From Bacteroides sp. 519 (lineage in GTDB: Bacteria; Bacteroidota; Bacteroidia; Bacteroidales; Bacteroidaceae), in the NCBI RefSeq assembly GCF_010500955.1, contig NZ_QVMJ01000004.1, positions 293,135 to 357,134 on the forward strand: a stretch of 64,000 nt of DNA, given 5' to 3'. A model generated the notes under the pieces. That model had not been told where the DNA came from and did not search any database. It saw nothing but the letters and a program-made list of their open reading frames with translations. Below, piece after piece: positions 55,562-64,000 of this stretch (positions are counted from its first letter, which is position 1; every line of letters starts with the position of its first letter). The translations under genes were made by a program, and so were the position numbers.

Positions 55562-55676
55562 AAATTCCTCCTCCGCCCTTCGGGCACCTCCTCCAAAGGA
55601 GGATACCATGCGGAGATGCTCTATAGCGCAGCCTATCCTCCTTTGGAGGAGGTGCCCGAAGGGCGGAGGAGGAGAA
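55562..55676. repeat. Palindrome (CCTCCTCCGCCC type) near SusD
   Basis: CCTCCTCCGCCCTTCGGGCA and CCTCCAAAGGAGGATA, centre CCATGCGGA (about 55607), then the inverted arm TATCCTCCTTTGGAGGAGG and GGGCGGAGGAGGA to 55676. Long perfect stem, probably the terminator of the susCD unit. Confidence 0.78.
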
Positions 55677-55696
55677 TCAATCAAAACATAAAATAA

Positions 55697-57349
55697 TTAG
55701 TATCCGGCATTCTGTTTCCAATTCGTATTGGTATTCATTACCTCGGTTGGTAACGGGAAAATACGGCGGAACTTCTCTGTAGCACTTTTTGCATAGATAG
55801 AACGCAATCCCCATAAATCTTCGAACTTACCAAAGCGGATAAGGTCGTTACGGCGCCATGACTCGTCCGAGAATTCGCGTGCACGTTCGTCCAGAATATC
55901 ATCCAAGGTAGGAGCAGTAGTTATTTCCGGTGCATGCACATACGCACGTATCTGATTCAATAAAGACATGGGTGTATCGCCGTTGGTAGCTGTTGCACCG
56001 CGCAGAATGGCTTCGGCCTTCATAAGTAATACATCGGCATAACGGAAAATAGGTACATCGTTGCTTTGGCTACGGCCATCGTCGCTGGTGGTGTTGGGGT
56101 CCATATAGAATTTAATGGAACGGTACCCCATTGATTTACCAATAAGGTCAGAACCGGCATTCAAGGTTTCTTCCGGATTACCCAGTTCAGGACGCAGATA
56201 AATCTCTTTGGTTAGTTCTACGTGCCATGTAATAGAGGCATCCTTATCGGAACCGCTGTAAAATTGATCTACACCACTATTGGTTGTATTGATGGTAAGC
56301 GGATCACTTGTAATGGCATAGTCTTTCCAATAATATTGCTTGCCGGTTAGCCAGATGTTGTTGCGGTCGTCGCCTTCCAGATTGAATTTGTCGTAATACT
56401 CGGGCAATACACGTAATGTACCGCCTACTGATCCAGCCATTTTATGGTCGAACTGACTGCGGCCTTCACGGTGTGTCCAGAAACGGGCATAAGTCATACC
56501 GCGCTGAGTAACACGGTCGTAAGGCATCACAAAGATGAAGTCTTTAATGTGTGCACCGTTAGTTGGTAAGAATTTAGACCAGAAAGAATCATTCAGGTTA
56601 AATTTGCCTGATGCGATAATGGCATCGCACATCTTAACAGCATCGTTTAACTTTGGATTACTATCAGTTGGATTGTAATTGGCAACATCGCTTGCTGTGT
56701 ACAAAGCCCAGTTCAAATATACTTTAGCCAGTAAAGCTTCGGCCATGTAGCGGGTAGCTTTGCCATAGGTAGTTCCATCTACGGTGGTTGTTAAACGGTC
56801 AAGAACAGCCAGAAGCTCTTCTTCAACAAACTTGCACACATCGGCACGTGGCGAACGGTCGGGCTGTCCGCCACCCATCGAAGTCATAATAGGAGCATCG
56901 CCAAAGTTATCCATCAAAATGAAATAGTAATAAGCACGCATGGCACGGATTGGAGCAGCACCGTTGCTTTCATCATCGCCCAACTGGGCCAATACACTGT
57001 TACAGGTGTTTATACCATTCATGGCCGAGTTCCACATAGATGGAATCATACCATGATCGGGTGTCCAGCTATGGAGTGCGAGGTCGCGGTAACGGCCACC
57101 GTCAAAGTAGTCGCCACCAATAGATACAGCAACAGCTTCGTCGCTCGAAAGCATCTGGCAAAACCAGTGGTCGCGGCCTAATGTACCACGGTAACTGCTG
57201 TAAACACTGCCCGAGATAGCATCTACTGCATCTTCAGAATCAGGAAATTCGGTATATTGCGACTTGATGTCAACATCTAAGTCGGTACAACTTGCTGCTA
57301 AAGCTAACAGGGCAACAGGTAGAATGGATTTTATAATTGATAGTTTCAT
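55697..57349 (-). CDS. SusD/RagB-family surface lipoprotein
   Basis: 550 residues, lipobox LAASC (cysteine 21). SusD layout with ADVLLMKAEAILRGA near 445, AREFSDESWRRNDLIRFG near 497, and PLPTEVMNTNTNWKQNAGY as the usual end. It binds the polysaccharide at the surface with the SusC encoded 12 bp upstream. The locus enzymes (GH92, GH28) suggest an alpha-mannose- or galacturonate-containing glycan. Confidence 0.95.
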   Translation of the reverse strand: MKLSIIKSILPVALLALAASCTDLDVDIKSQYTEFPDSEDAVDAISGSVYSSYRGTLGRDHWFCQMLSSDEAVAVSIGGDYFDGGRYRDLALHSWTPDHGMIPSMWNSAMNGINTCNSVLAQLGDDESNGAAPIRAMRAYYYFILMDNFGDAPIMTSMGGGQPDRSPRADVCKFVEEELLAVLDRLTTTVDGTTYGKATRYMAEALLAKVYLNWALYTASDVANYNPTDSNPKLNDAVKMCDAIIASGKFNLNDSFWSKFLPTNGAHIKDFIFVMPYDRVTQRGMTYARFWTHREGRSQFDHKMAGSVGGTLRVLPEYYDKFNLEGDDRNNIWLTGKQYYWKDYAITSDPLTINTTNSGVDQFYSGSDKDASITWHVELTKEIYLRPELGNPEETLNAGSDLIGKSMGYRSIKFYMDPNTTSDDGRSQSNDVPIFRYADVLLMKAEAILRGATATNGDTPMSLLNQIRAYVHAPEITTAPTLDDILDERAREFSDESWRRNDLIRFGKFEDLWGLRSIYAKSATEKFRRIFPLPTEVMNTNTNWKQNAGY

Positions 57350-57361
57350 AAACGTCTGAAA

Positions 57362-60355
57362 TTAGAAGTTGATATTCATTCCTAACATAAAAGTGCGGGT
57401 TTTTGGATACGATTTACGGTTGTCGATACCCGGTTCAATGCCTCCCAATGTAATTTCGGGGTCCATGCCTTTATAGCCTGTTATAACAAATACGTTGTTG
57501 CAGGTAGCATACACGCGCAGATTGTTTACCCAGTTACCTAGTTTACCAAAGTTATAACCCAATGAGAGCGATGATAAACGAAGGTAGCTTCCATCTTCAA
57601 GATACCGATCGGAGAGGTAGTGTGCATTAATATCTGTTCCTTTTTCTGTTTCGGCTACGCTTGAAAGCAAGTTACGAATACCGGCATCACCTATATTCGA
57701 TAAACGGGCACGGGTTGCATTCATAATCTTGTTTCCGGTAACTCCCTGAAAGAAAGCCGTTAGTGTAAAGTTCTTGTATGTTAGCGTATTGTTCCATCCG
57801 AAATTAAGTTTGGGTTGTGCACTACCGGTTTTGGTAAGGTCGTCGTATCCTGGTTTGGTAGTTGTTTCGCCTGTACGTTCGCCAGTTTCAGGGTCGCGCA
57901 CATAGAATGTAGAAATACCTTCGTCGTTATAACCGGCCCATTGCCATGTGTAGAATTGGCCAATTGGGCAACCTTCCATAATGCGCTGACTTGGCATAGC
58001 GGTTTGTCCCGGGCCATTAAGGTAGGCTTTATCCATGTAACCAACCGAGTATTCATCGTTCGAGATACTTTCTACACGGTTTCTGTTATGCGATAGATTA
58101 AGGGTAGTATTCCAAGTGAAATCTTTAGTTTGTACAGGTGTAGCATTAATGGTCAATTCAATCCCCTTGTTGCTAACTTCGCCTACATTGGTAGTCATCC
58201 AGCCATACAAGTATTGTGTTGTAGATACCTGATAGTCGGCAATGAGGTCTTTTGTATTCTTTTGATAATACTCAATGGTTCCGCTTAAGCGGTTGTTGAA
58301 GAAACCAAAATCAAGACCGATGTTGAACATGCTGGTACGTTCCCATTTCAGGTTTGGGTTGGCATTACGTGTGGCACTAAGTGTTTGTATTGGGTTACCT
58401 GCTGCGTTAGTGGTCCATCCTGTGCTGCCATATACCTGTGTAGCACTAAATACATCGAAACCAAGCGAGTTACCACTTACACCGTAACCAACGCGGAACT
58501 TCAAATCATCGAATACATTGAGGTTTTTGATGAAATCTTCTTCGGAGGCACGCCATGCCAGCGAAGCAGATGGGAATGTAGCCCAACGGTTATTCTTACC
58601 GAAAGCCGAAGAACCATCGCGGCGCAAAGTAGCCTGGAATAAGTATTTGCTGTTGTACGAGTAGTTTACACGGCCAAAGAAAGAGATCATACGCAGTGTA
58701 GACAAGTTCCATCCACCGTAATCAACACGGTCGCTGTTATTAGATAATCCCATGTTGTGATAAAGCAAAGCATCGCTAAAGAAGTTGGATGCAGTAACCT
58801 GAAAACCATCGTTATCGTTGCTTTCTTCCCACGAATAACCAGCCATAGCACCTACTTTATGAACCAAGTTGAATGTTTTATCGTAATTGAAATACATTTC
58901 CATGATCTTCTTTTCGCTTTCTACACTGCTGCGCGATGCTTTTCCGTTGGCACCCTGTGCAAGCATTGAGTTGGAACTGTTATAGTAACTATAAGTGTCT
59001 TGAACATTTTGGTACGATAAACTAACATCGTAATTTAAACCATCCAGAATGTTTAAAGAGGCTTTTGCTGTGGCCTGCAAACGTTTGGTCTTTGTAAAAT
59101 CGGTATTTTCTTTGATCAGAGAAACCGGGTTGTAGTATTGTGAACGGGTTGGACGTTCGAACCACGAACCGTTTTCGTTCTTAACCGGCGAGAATGGTAG
59201 ATAATAAACCATGGCATCGTACACGCTTCTGCCTTCGTTTTTGTCGTCTTTCATCACATCGTTACGTTCGGTAACACTGGCATTTACATTGAACGAGAGT
59301 TTTAACCGATCATTCAAACCTTTGGTTTCAACAAAAGCACGACCAATATAGCGTTTCAGGTCGGTACCCATAATAATACCTTCATTGTTCATGTAGTTAA
59401 TGCTGGCATTATAAACAGTCTTTTCGCTTCCGCCCGAGATAGAAATATTGTGGTTGTGCGAAACTCCTGTGCGCTGTACCTCTTTCTGCCAATCGGTGTT
59501 GTATCCTAAATCATCATTCGGGTCTATGGCTTTGTTGTTTGCTTGTGCCCAGGTACGATATTCGTCGCTTGTCATCATATCCCAACGTTTCGAAGCCTGA
59601 TCGAAAGCTACATAGCCGCTGTAATTGATAGATGTATGTCCTGCTTTACCACGTTTTGTAGTAACAATAATAACCCCATTGGCTGCTTTAGAGCCGTAGA
59701 TAGCTGTTGCCGAAGCATCACGAAGAATGTCGATAGATTCGATATCTTCGGGTGCAATCAGTGCCAACGAAACACCGGGAACACCATCAACTACGTAATA
59801 AGGTTCCTGTGCAGCACCATCACGCAGTGTAGAAGCACCACGCAGTGTAACCGAAGGGTTCGAGTTTGGGTTGCTATCCTGCGTAATGGTTAGCCCCGGA
59901 ACTTTACCTTGCAGCATTTGTGCCGGATTAGAGAATACTCCCACATTCATGTCTTTCGAGTTTATGGTAGTAATGGAACTGGTAACATCTTTGCGTGTCA
60001 TGGTACCGTAACCAATAACCACTACATCGCTTAGCACCTGCGAATCGTCTTTCAGGGTAACATTCAATGTACTTCCCTGTACTTCTACCTCTTGTGAAAT
60101 ATATCCGATATACGAGAAAACAAGTGTTTGTCCCCTATCTACATTTAATGAAAACTTACCGTCTACATCGGTAATAGTGCCGGTTGTAGTACCTTTTACG
60201 CTTACATTTACACCGATTAACGGCTCGCCGGATGTATCGGCAACCGTACCTGTAACAGTGGTTTGCGCAAATGCCCAAGTACTATTCATCAGGAAGAGAA
60301 CCAACACAACAACATGTGTCCACATTCCTTTGTTTTTCATCTGTACTTTACACAT
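57362..60355 (-). CDS. SusC/RagA TonB-dependent transporter
   Basis: 997 residues from the ATG at 60355 (or 60340 five codons later); the in-frame 60418 start overlaps the neighbouring gene's end and was rejected. Signal peptide ends at STWAFAQ. A CarboxypepD_reg-like domain (GEPLIGVNVSVKGTTTGTITDVDGKFS) is followed by the plug with YYVVDGVPG and ILRDASATAIYGSKAANGV, and the barrel ending RTFMLGMNINF. No STN domain, so control lies with the hybrid sensor upstream rather than a sigma/FecR pair. Confidence 0.95.
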   Translation of the reverse strand: MCKVQMKNKGMWTHVVVLVLFLMNSTWAFAQTTVTGTVADTSGEPLIGVNVSVKGTTTGTITDVDGKFSLNVDRGQTLVFSYIGYISQEVEVQGSTLNVTLKDDSQVLSDVVVIGYGTMTRKDVTSSITTINSKDMNVGVFSNPAQMLQGKVPGLTITQDSNPNSNPSVTLRGASTLRDGAAQEPYYVVDGVPGVSLALIAPEDIESIDILRDASATAIYGSKAANGVIIVTTKRGKAGHTSINYSGYVAFDQASKRWDMMTSDEYRTWAQANNKAIDPNDDLGYNTDWQKEVQRTGVSHNHNISISGGSEKTVYNASINYMNNEGIIMGTDLKRYIGRAFVETKGLNDRLKLSFNVNASVTERNDVMKDDKNEGRSVYDAMVYYLPFSPVKNENGSWFERPTRSQYYNPVSLIKENTDFTKTKRLQATAKASLNILDGLNYDVSLSYQNVQDTYSYYNSSNSMLAQGANGKASRSSVESEKKIMEMYFNYDKTFNLVHKVGAMAGYSWEESNDNDGFQVTASNFFSDALLYHNMGLSNNSDRVDYGGWNLSTLRMISFFGRVNYSYNSKYLFQATLRRDGSSAFGKNNRWATFPSASLAWRASEEDFIKNLNVFDDLKFRVGYGVSGNSLGFDVFSATQVYGSTGWTTNAAGNPIQTLSATRNANPNLKWERTSMFNIGLDFGFFNNRLSGTIEYYQKNTKDLIADYQVSTTQYLYGWMTTNVGEVSNKGIELTINATPVQTKDFTWNTTLNLSHNRNRVESISNDEYSVGYMDKAYLNGPGQTAMPSQRIMEGCPIGQFYTWQWAGYNDEGISTFYVRDPETGERTGETTTKPGYDDLTKTGSAQPKLNFGWNNTLTYKNFTLTAFFQGVTGNKIMNATRARLSNIGDAGIRNLLSSVAETEKGTDINAHYLSDRYLEDGSYLRLSSLSLGYNFGKLGNWVNNLRVYATCNNVFVITGYKGMDPEITLGGIEPGIDNRKSYPKTRTFMLGMNINF

Positions 60356-60387
60356 AGAATTTGATTTTAATGTTAATATATAGGTTA

Positions 60388-61464
60388 TTAAATCTTTATA
60401 TATATTTTCCGCTTCCAAAGCGGATAGCCTGCTGCACCCAGCAACAAAGTATATGTTACTGCATAAATGGCCGAGGCCAGGTAATTATCGGTAATCAGGT
60501 AATTAATTGCCGTATAAATTGTTGTATAGATACCCGATGTACTTAATATAATGGATAAAACTTCGCTCAGTACATACAGGAATAAAGGATTTACACCGAA
60601 TATAACAAAGAAGCGGCACCATTTCTTTTTATCTTTGATATCGATATAATACATCAGAACAGCCAGTAGCGAAGAGGCCAGTCCGCAGGTAACCAATACA
60701 AACGAGGGCGACCAGATTCGTTTGTTCAGCGGTAAACCATACATAATCAGGAAGCCTGCTGCCGTAATAATAAAACCGATAAGAAACAGTTTTAATACTT
60801 TCCGGTCAACCTGTTTGGTTTCGGCAATCATTTTTCCACAATAAAAACCTATCATTGTATGAGCTATAGCAGGCAGGGTACTGGTAATCCCTTCCGGGTC
60901 TATAATGCTTTTCCGGTACAGGTGTTCTTCGCCAACAAGCCAGCGGTCTATTATTGCTATAATGTTTGTTTCGTTGTACAAGTAGCCATTGCCTAAACAT
61001 AGAATAAGTGCATATCCAATCAGTATAACGGCAATGCATACAGGTATAAACTTATGTTTCATAAACAGGGCCATAAATGATGCTGCACAATAGCATAAGG
61101 CAATGCGTTGAAGCACTCCCGGAATGCGCAGGTGGGCAAAAGGAAAGAAATCACCATCGCAAATATGATGAAACCATGCAATTGCCCACCCAATGCACAA
61201 GATAATGAATGTACGTTTCAGTATCTTTAAAACTACGTGTGATGAAAAACTAAAATTGAACTTGTTTAATGAAATGTATGTTGAAATACCCATGATGAAC
61301 AAGAAGAAGGGGAAAACCAAATCGCATGGCGTAAGTCCATTCCAAGCCGAATGTTGCAATGGTGCATAGGTGCTGTTTCCGCCATTGTTTACAAGGATCA
61401 TACCGGCTACGGTTATGCCTCTAAGTACATCGAGCGATAGTAGTCTTTTCTTTGTATTCTCCAT
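60388..61464 (-). CDS. DUF5009/HGSNAT-like membrane acyltransferase
   Basis: 358 residues from the ATG at 61464; an upstream in-frame start at 61572 lies in the palindrome and was rejected. About ten membrane helices. RLLSLDVLRGITVAGMILVNNGG at the N-terminus and SAWNGLTPCDLVFPFFLFIMG match the HGSNAT-like family, which acetylates amino or hydroxyl groups of sugars across a membrane. In Bacteroidales, members sit in polysaccharide loci. Its acceptor is unknown. Confidence 0.87.
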   Translation of the reverse strand: MENTKKRLLSLDVLRGITVAGMILVNNGGNSTYAPLQHSAWNGLTPCDLVFPFFLFIMGISTYISLNKFNFSFSSHVVLKILKRTFIILCIGWAIAWFHHICDGDFFPFAHLRIPGVLQRIALCYCAASFMALFMKHKFIPVCIAVILIGYALILCLGNGYLYNETNIIAIIDRWLVGEEHLYRKSIIDPEGITSTLPAIAHTMIGFYCGKMIAETKQVDRKVLKLFLIGFIITAAGFLIMYGLPLNKRIWSPSFVLVTCGLASSLLAVLMYYIDIKDKKKWCRFFVIFGVNPLFLYVLSEVLSIILSTSGIYTTIYTAINYLITDNYLASAIYAVTYTLLLGAAGYPLWKRKIYIKI

Positions 61465-61487
61465 ATTGTAAAGGTTATCTGTTATTA

Positions 61488-61672
61488 AAGGCCAACGGCC
61501 TTTATTCAAAAGCGTAGGGCGAAGCCCTACGTAATAGATGATTATTATGCGCTGTGACCCCAACGGGGTCAACCTTTACTCATAATGAGTAGACCCCGTT
61601 GGGGTCAAGGTTTTATTGTCTCATAATACGTAGGGCTTTGCCCTACGCTATTGAGATGAGGCCTTTGGCCTC
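61488..61672. repeat. Nested palindromes between sensor and acyltransferase
   Basis: Stacked hairpins: AAGGCC/GGCCTT, GCGTAGGGC/GCCCTACG, and GACCCCAACGGGGTC facing GACCCCGTTGGGGTC across ACTCATAATGAGT. The outer GTAGGG words repeat inverted near 61631-61646. Separates the sensor from the locus genes it likely controls. Confidence 0.75.
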
Positions 61673-61752
61673 CAGGCTGCAACAAATGTAACGAGAACAA
61701 CCAAACTCTATGGGGAAAATAGACCAAAAAAGGGATAAAATAGTAAAGACGG

Positions 61753-64000
61753 TTAATTCTTATCCAGATACTCACTAGGAAGCGCCCCAAACAGCTCTTT
61801 AAAACATTTGGTAAAGTATTTAGGATCATTAAATCCTACCGCATACGCAATTTCCGAAACAGAAATGTTGTTTCCGGATTTCATTAATGTTTCTTTGGCC
61901 ACATTTAACCGGTAATTCTTCATAAACTGTCCGATGGATTGGCCTGTTAACAATTGCAGTTTCTGGTTAACCAATGTTTTGCTGTATCGCATATCGCGTA
62001 CAAAGCGTTCCAGATTGTAATCGGAATCGGTATAATTCTCTTTCATCAGATTGATGGCATCCATCATAAATGCATTATCCTTGGAGTTGGCATCTATGTT
62101 TAATGCTTCACTGTTCATACTTACCGAGAACATGGATTTGTATTTCCTGCGCAGATTGAAGGTATTGCGGATACGCAGTTTCAGTATTTCTTCATCGAAT
62201 GGTTTGCAGAGATACTCATCTACTCCGATTTCGTAACTCATCTTTTCCTGCCGGGCCGAACGCACCGCTGTAAGCATAATGAAAGGGATATGCGAAGTTG
62301 CCAGATTGGCTTTTACACGGCGCGATAACTCATTGCCATCCATAACAGGCATCATCAGGTCGCTGATAATTAAATCTATATGATTCTTCCGGATGCACTC
62401 TAATGCTTCGGCTCCGTTTGGCGATTCAAACAAAACATAATCATGTTGCAAGATAGAACGGATGTAGGTGCGCATATCCGCATTATCTTCGACAATAAGA
62501 ATGGTTTCGTTCTTTCCGTTATTATCAATGGTTGGTAAAACCAGGTCCTCTCTTTCGTTGCTTTCTTCTCTATCGGGTTCTGTTTGCGCAACTCCTTTTT
62601 CTAAAGGTAACAGTATCCGGAAGGTTGCACCCTGCCGGTGATTGTTTCCTGCAACAATTTCTCCTCCGTGAAGTGTGATAATCTTCCGGCACAGAAACAG
62701 GCCGATGCCAGTGCTACTTTGACCATACACAGGATACTTAACACTTTTCTTTGATTGATAAAAACGGTCGAAAATGCGCTCCAGATCTTCGGTTGCAATA
62801 CCACTACCCGTATCCTGTATGTCAATAAATAACTGCTCGCTATCTTTATGGTTTGTGGATGATACATAGATAGAAATCTTTCCATGATCGGGAGTGAATT
62901 TGATAGCATTGGATATCAGGTTAACAAGTGCTTTGTGCATATATCCGGCATCATACACCCAATATGGAGTGCTGAGGCGGAAAAAAGAAGCAATGGTAAT
63001 GTTTCTTTCGTTCGCAAAGACCTCGAATGGCATCAGTATGTTTTGTATAAACCGTATCAGGTTATGGTTCTCCTTGTTGAGAACTACTTTGTTGTTATCC
63101 AGTTTCCGGAAATCCATTAATTCATTTACCAACGAAAGCAGGTAATTGGAGTTACGTTCGGCAATCTGTAGTTGATGTTTCACAGCCGGTTCTGTGCTCT
63201 CATTGAGGGCGTGCTTAATTGGTCCGTTTATCAAGGTAATCGGTGTACGAAACTCGTGTGTAATGTTGGTAAAGAATATTATTTTTTCTTCTGTTGTTTC
63301 AGCAAGGTGGCGTTCGCGGTACTTTTTTAATCTCCATGAATAGAAATAGGAGATAGCTGCTGCAATAAGTATGGCTAATAACAGGTAAAACCACCATGTT
63401 TTGTAAAAATAGGGTTTAATGTACACTACAATCTCGGTTATCTGGTCCGACCAATGTCCTTTCTCGTCGGTAGCACGTACCTGAAAGCTATAATTCCCGG
63501 CTGGTATCGAATTGTATTTAGCCGTATGTTCTCCCGGCATAGTTTCTATCCATGTGCTTTCATAGTTTTTCAGGCGATATGCATACTTTACCCGGTTGCA
63601 ATTGCCATAGTTCAAGGTTGAGAACTCAATGGAAAACCCGTGGTCTTTCTCGTGGAGGCTGATGCACTTTGTATCATTTGTTAACGAAGTAAGCTTTACC
63701 TGTGTTTTTTCTTCCTTCTTTTTCACCACATTAGGATGAAAAGCAACCAATCCGTTTATGGTACCAAAGTAGAGTAAATCGTTTTGCAATGAATAGTAAT
63801 AAGCATTCCAGTAAAATTGGTTAGTAGGCAAACCATCTTCTTTGGTGTAGTTGGTAAAGGTCATGGTTGTTTTATCCAGTTGAGAAATACCGTAGTTGGT
63901 CGACATCCATAACTGGCCCTCTTTATCTTCAACAATACCAATCACAGTGTTATTAGACAGACCATCTTTGTGGGTATAATTCTTAAATCGAAACTGGTTA
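61753..64000 (-). CDS. Hybrid two-component sensor/regulator (HTCS), 5' end missing
   Basis: At least 748 residues; the frame stays open to the window edge, so the start and most of the periplasmic sensor lie outside. Seen in order: end of the Reg_prop propeller (NGLVAFHPNVV), a Y_Y_Y domain (about 95-165 of the visible part), a membrane helix (WWFYLLLAILIAAAISYFY), HisKA with ITHEFRTPITLING, HATPase (LVNLISNAIKFTPD, DTGSGIATED), a receiver (ILIVEDNADMRTYI, DLIISDLMMPVMDG) and an AraC HTH (ISVSEIAYAVGFNDPKYFTK). The single protein senses glycan fragments in the periplasm and drives the adjacent locus. Confidence 0.95.
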   Translation of the reverse strand, partial: NQFRFKNYTHKDGLSNNTVIGIVEDKEGQLWMSTNYGISQLDKTTMTFTNYTKEDGLPTNQFYWNAYYYSLQNDLLYFGTINGLVAFHPNVVKKKEEKTQVKLTSLTNDTKCISLHEKDHGFSIEFSTLNYGNCNRVKYAYRLKNYESTWIETMPGEHTAKYNSIPAGNYSFQVRATDEKGHWSDQITEIVVYIKPYFYKTWWFYLLLAILIAAAISYFYSWRLKKYRERHLAETTEEKIIFFTNITHEFRTPITLINGPIKHALNESTEPAVKHQLQIAERNSNYLLSLVNELMDFRKLDNNKVVLNKENHNLIRFIQNILMPFEVFANERNITIASFFRLSTPYWVYDAGYMHKALVNLISNAIKFTPDHGKISIYVSSTNHKDSEQLFIDIQDTGSGIATEDLERIFDRFYQSKKSVKYPVYGQSSTGIGLFLCRKIITLHGGEIVAGNNHRQGATFRILLPLEKGVAQTEPDREESNEREDLVLPTIDNNGKNETILIVEDNADMRTYIRSILQHDYVLFESPNGAEALECIRKNHIDLIISDLMMPVMDGNELSRRVKANLATSHIPFIMLTAVRSARQEKMSYEIGVDEYLCKPFDEEILKLRIRNTFNLRRKYKSMFSVSMNSEALNIDANSKDNAFMMDAINLMKENYTDSDYNLERFVRDMRYSKTLVNQKLQLLTGQSIGQFMKNYRLNVAKETLMKSGNNISVSEIAYAVGFNDPKYFTKCFKELFGALPSEYLDKN

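Overview
The window is Bacteroidota DNA, most likely order Bacteroidales. The evidence is two SusC/SusD pairs, a hybrid two-component sensor next to a glycan-degradation locus, an ECF sigma/FecR pair driving an STN-domain SusC, AT-rich codon use, absence of Shine-Dalgarno sequences, and promoters that read TAnnTTTG (the Bacteroides-type -7 element). Genus cannot be settled from the sequence alone. No rRNA, tRNA or classical CRISPR array was seen.

Layout. 1-3.5 kb is an accessory island: the frameshifted tail of a large protein, a DUF1493 gene, an M15 peptidase, and three unrelated small lipoproteins separated by a recurring short repeat and a shard of the peptidase gene. It looks like a toxin tail followed by an immunity-gene array. 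3.6-12.3 kb is housekeeping metabolism: XRE-cupin regulator and acyl-CoA synthetase, a LytTR membrane regulator with phased upstream repeats, a PAP2/SDR lipid pair, and 2-oxoacid:ferredoxin oxidoreductase korAB. 12.7-19.8 kb is a sigma/anti-sigma-controlled SusCD locus with no enzymes. 20-24 kb holds DUF3836, a CPBP protease, an IS110-family element with a frameshift in its recombinase, and a DUF2975/HTH pair. 24-32 kb holds DUF418, a SpoU methyltransferase, nadA, an XTP pyrophosphatase, YitT and leuS. 32-40 kb holds a TPR/HTH lipoprotein regulator followed by seven small outer-membrane or lipoprotein genes that contain an inverted-order duplication. 40.2-41.8 kb is a two-gene ATPase plus PD-(D/E)XK nuclease operon, a candidate defence system, divergent from mutS. 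44.6-49.7 kb holds a type II toxin-antitoxin pair, lgt, panE, ychF and two tandem paralogous ECF sigma factors with duplicated promoters. 49.7-64 kb is a polysaccharide utilisation locus on the minus strand: hybrid sensor, HGSNAT-like acyltransferase, SusC, SusD, GH92 alpha-mannosidase, GH28 pectinase-like enzyme and a histidine phosphatase.

The most unusual feature is non-coding. Four intergenic gaps contain short palindromic cores repeated at exactly 23 bp: CTATATAG five times at 20.0 kb, again five times at 33.0 kb with different spacers, the same core in a near-identical tandem at 55.4 kb, and ATGCWGCAT five times at 33.4 kb. Many operon boundaries also carry long imperfect palindromes built from iterated short words, several sharing the core CCATGCGGCA, and there is a bipartite element with five 66-bp repeats at 54.9 kb. 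These, with the ATPase/nuclease pair and the lipoprotein island, are the best candidates for undescribed biology.
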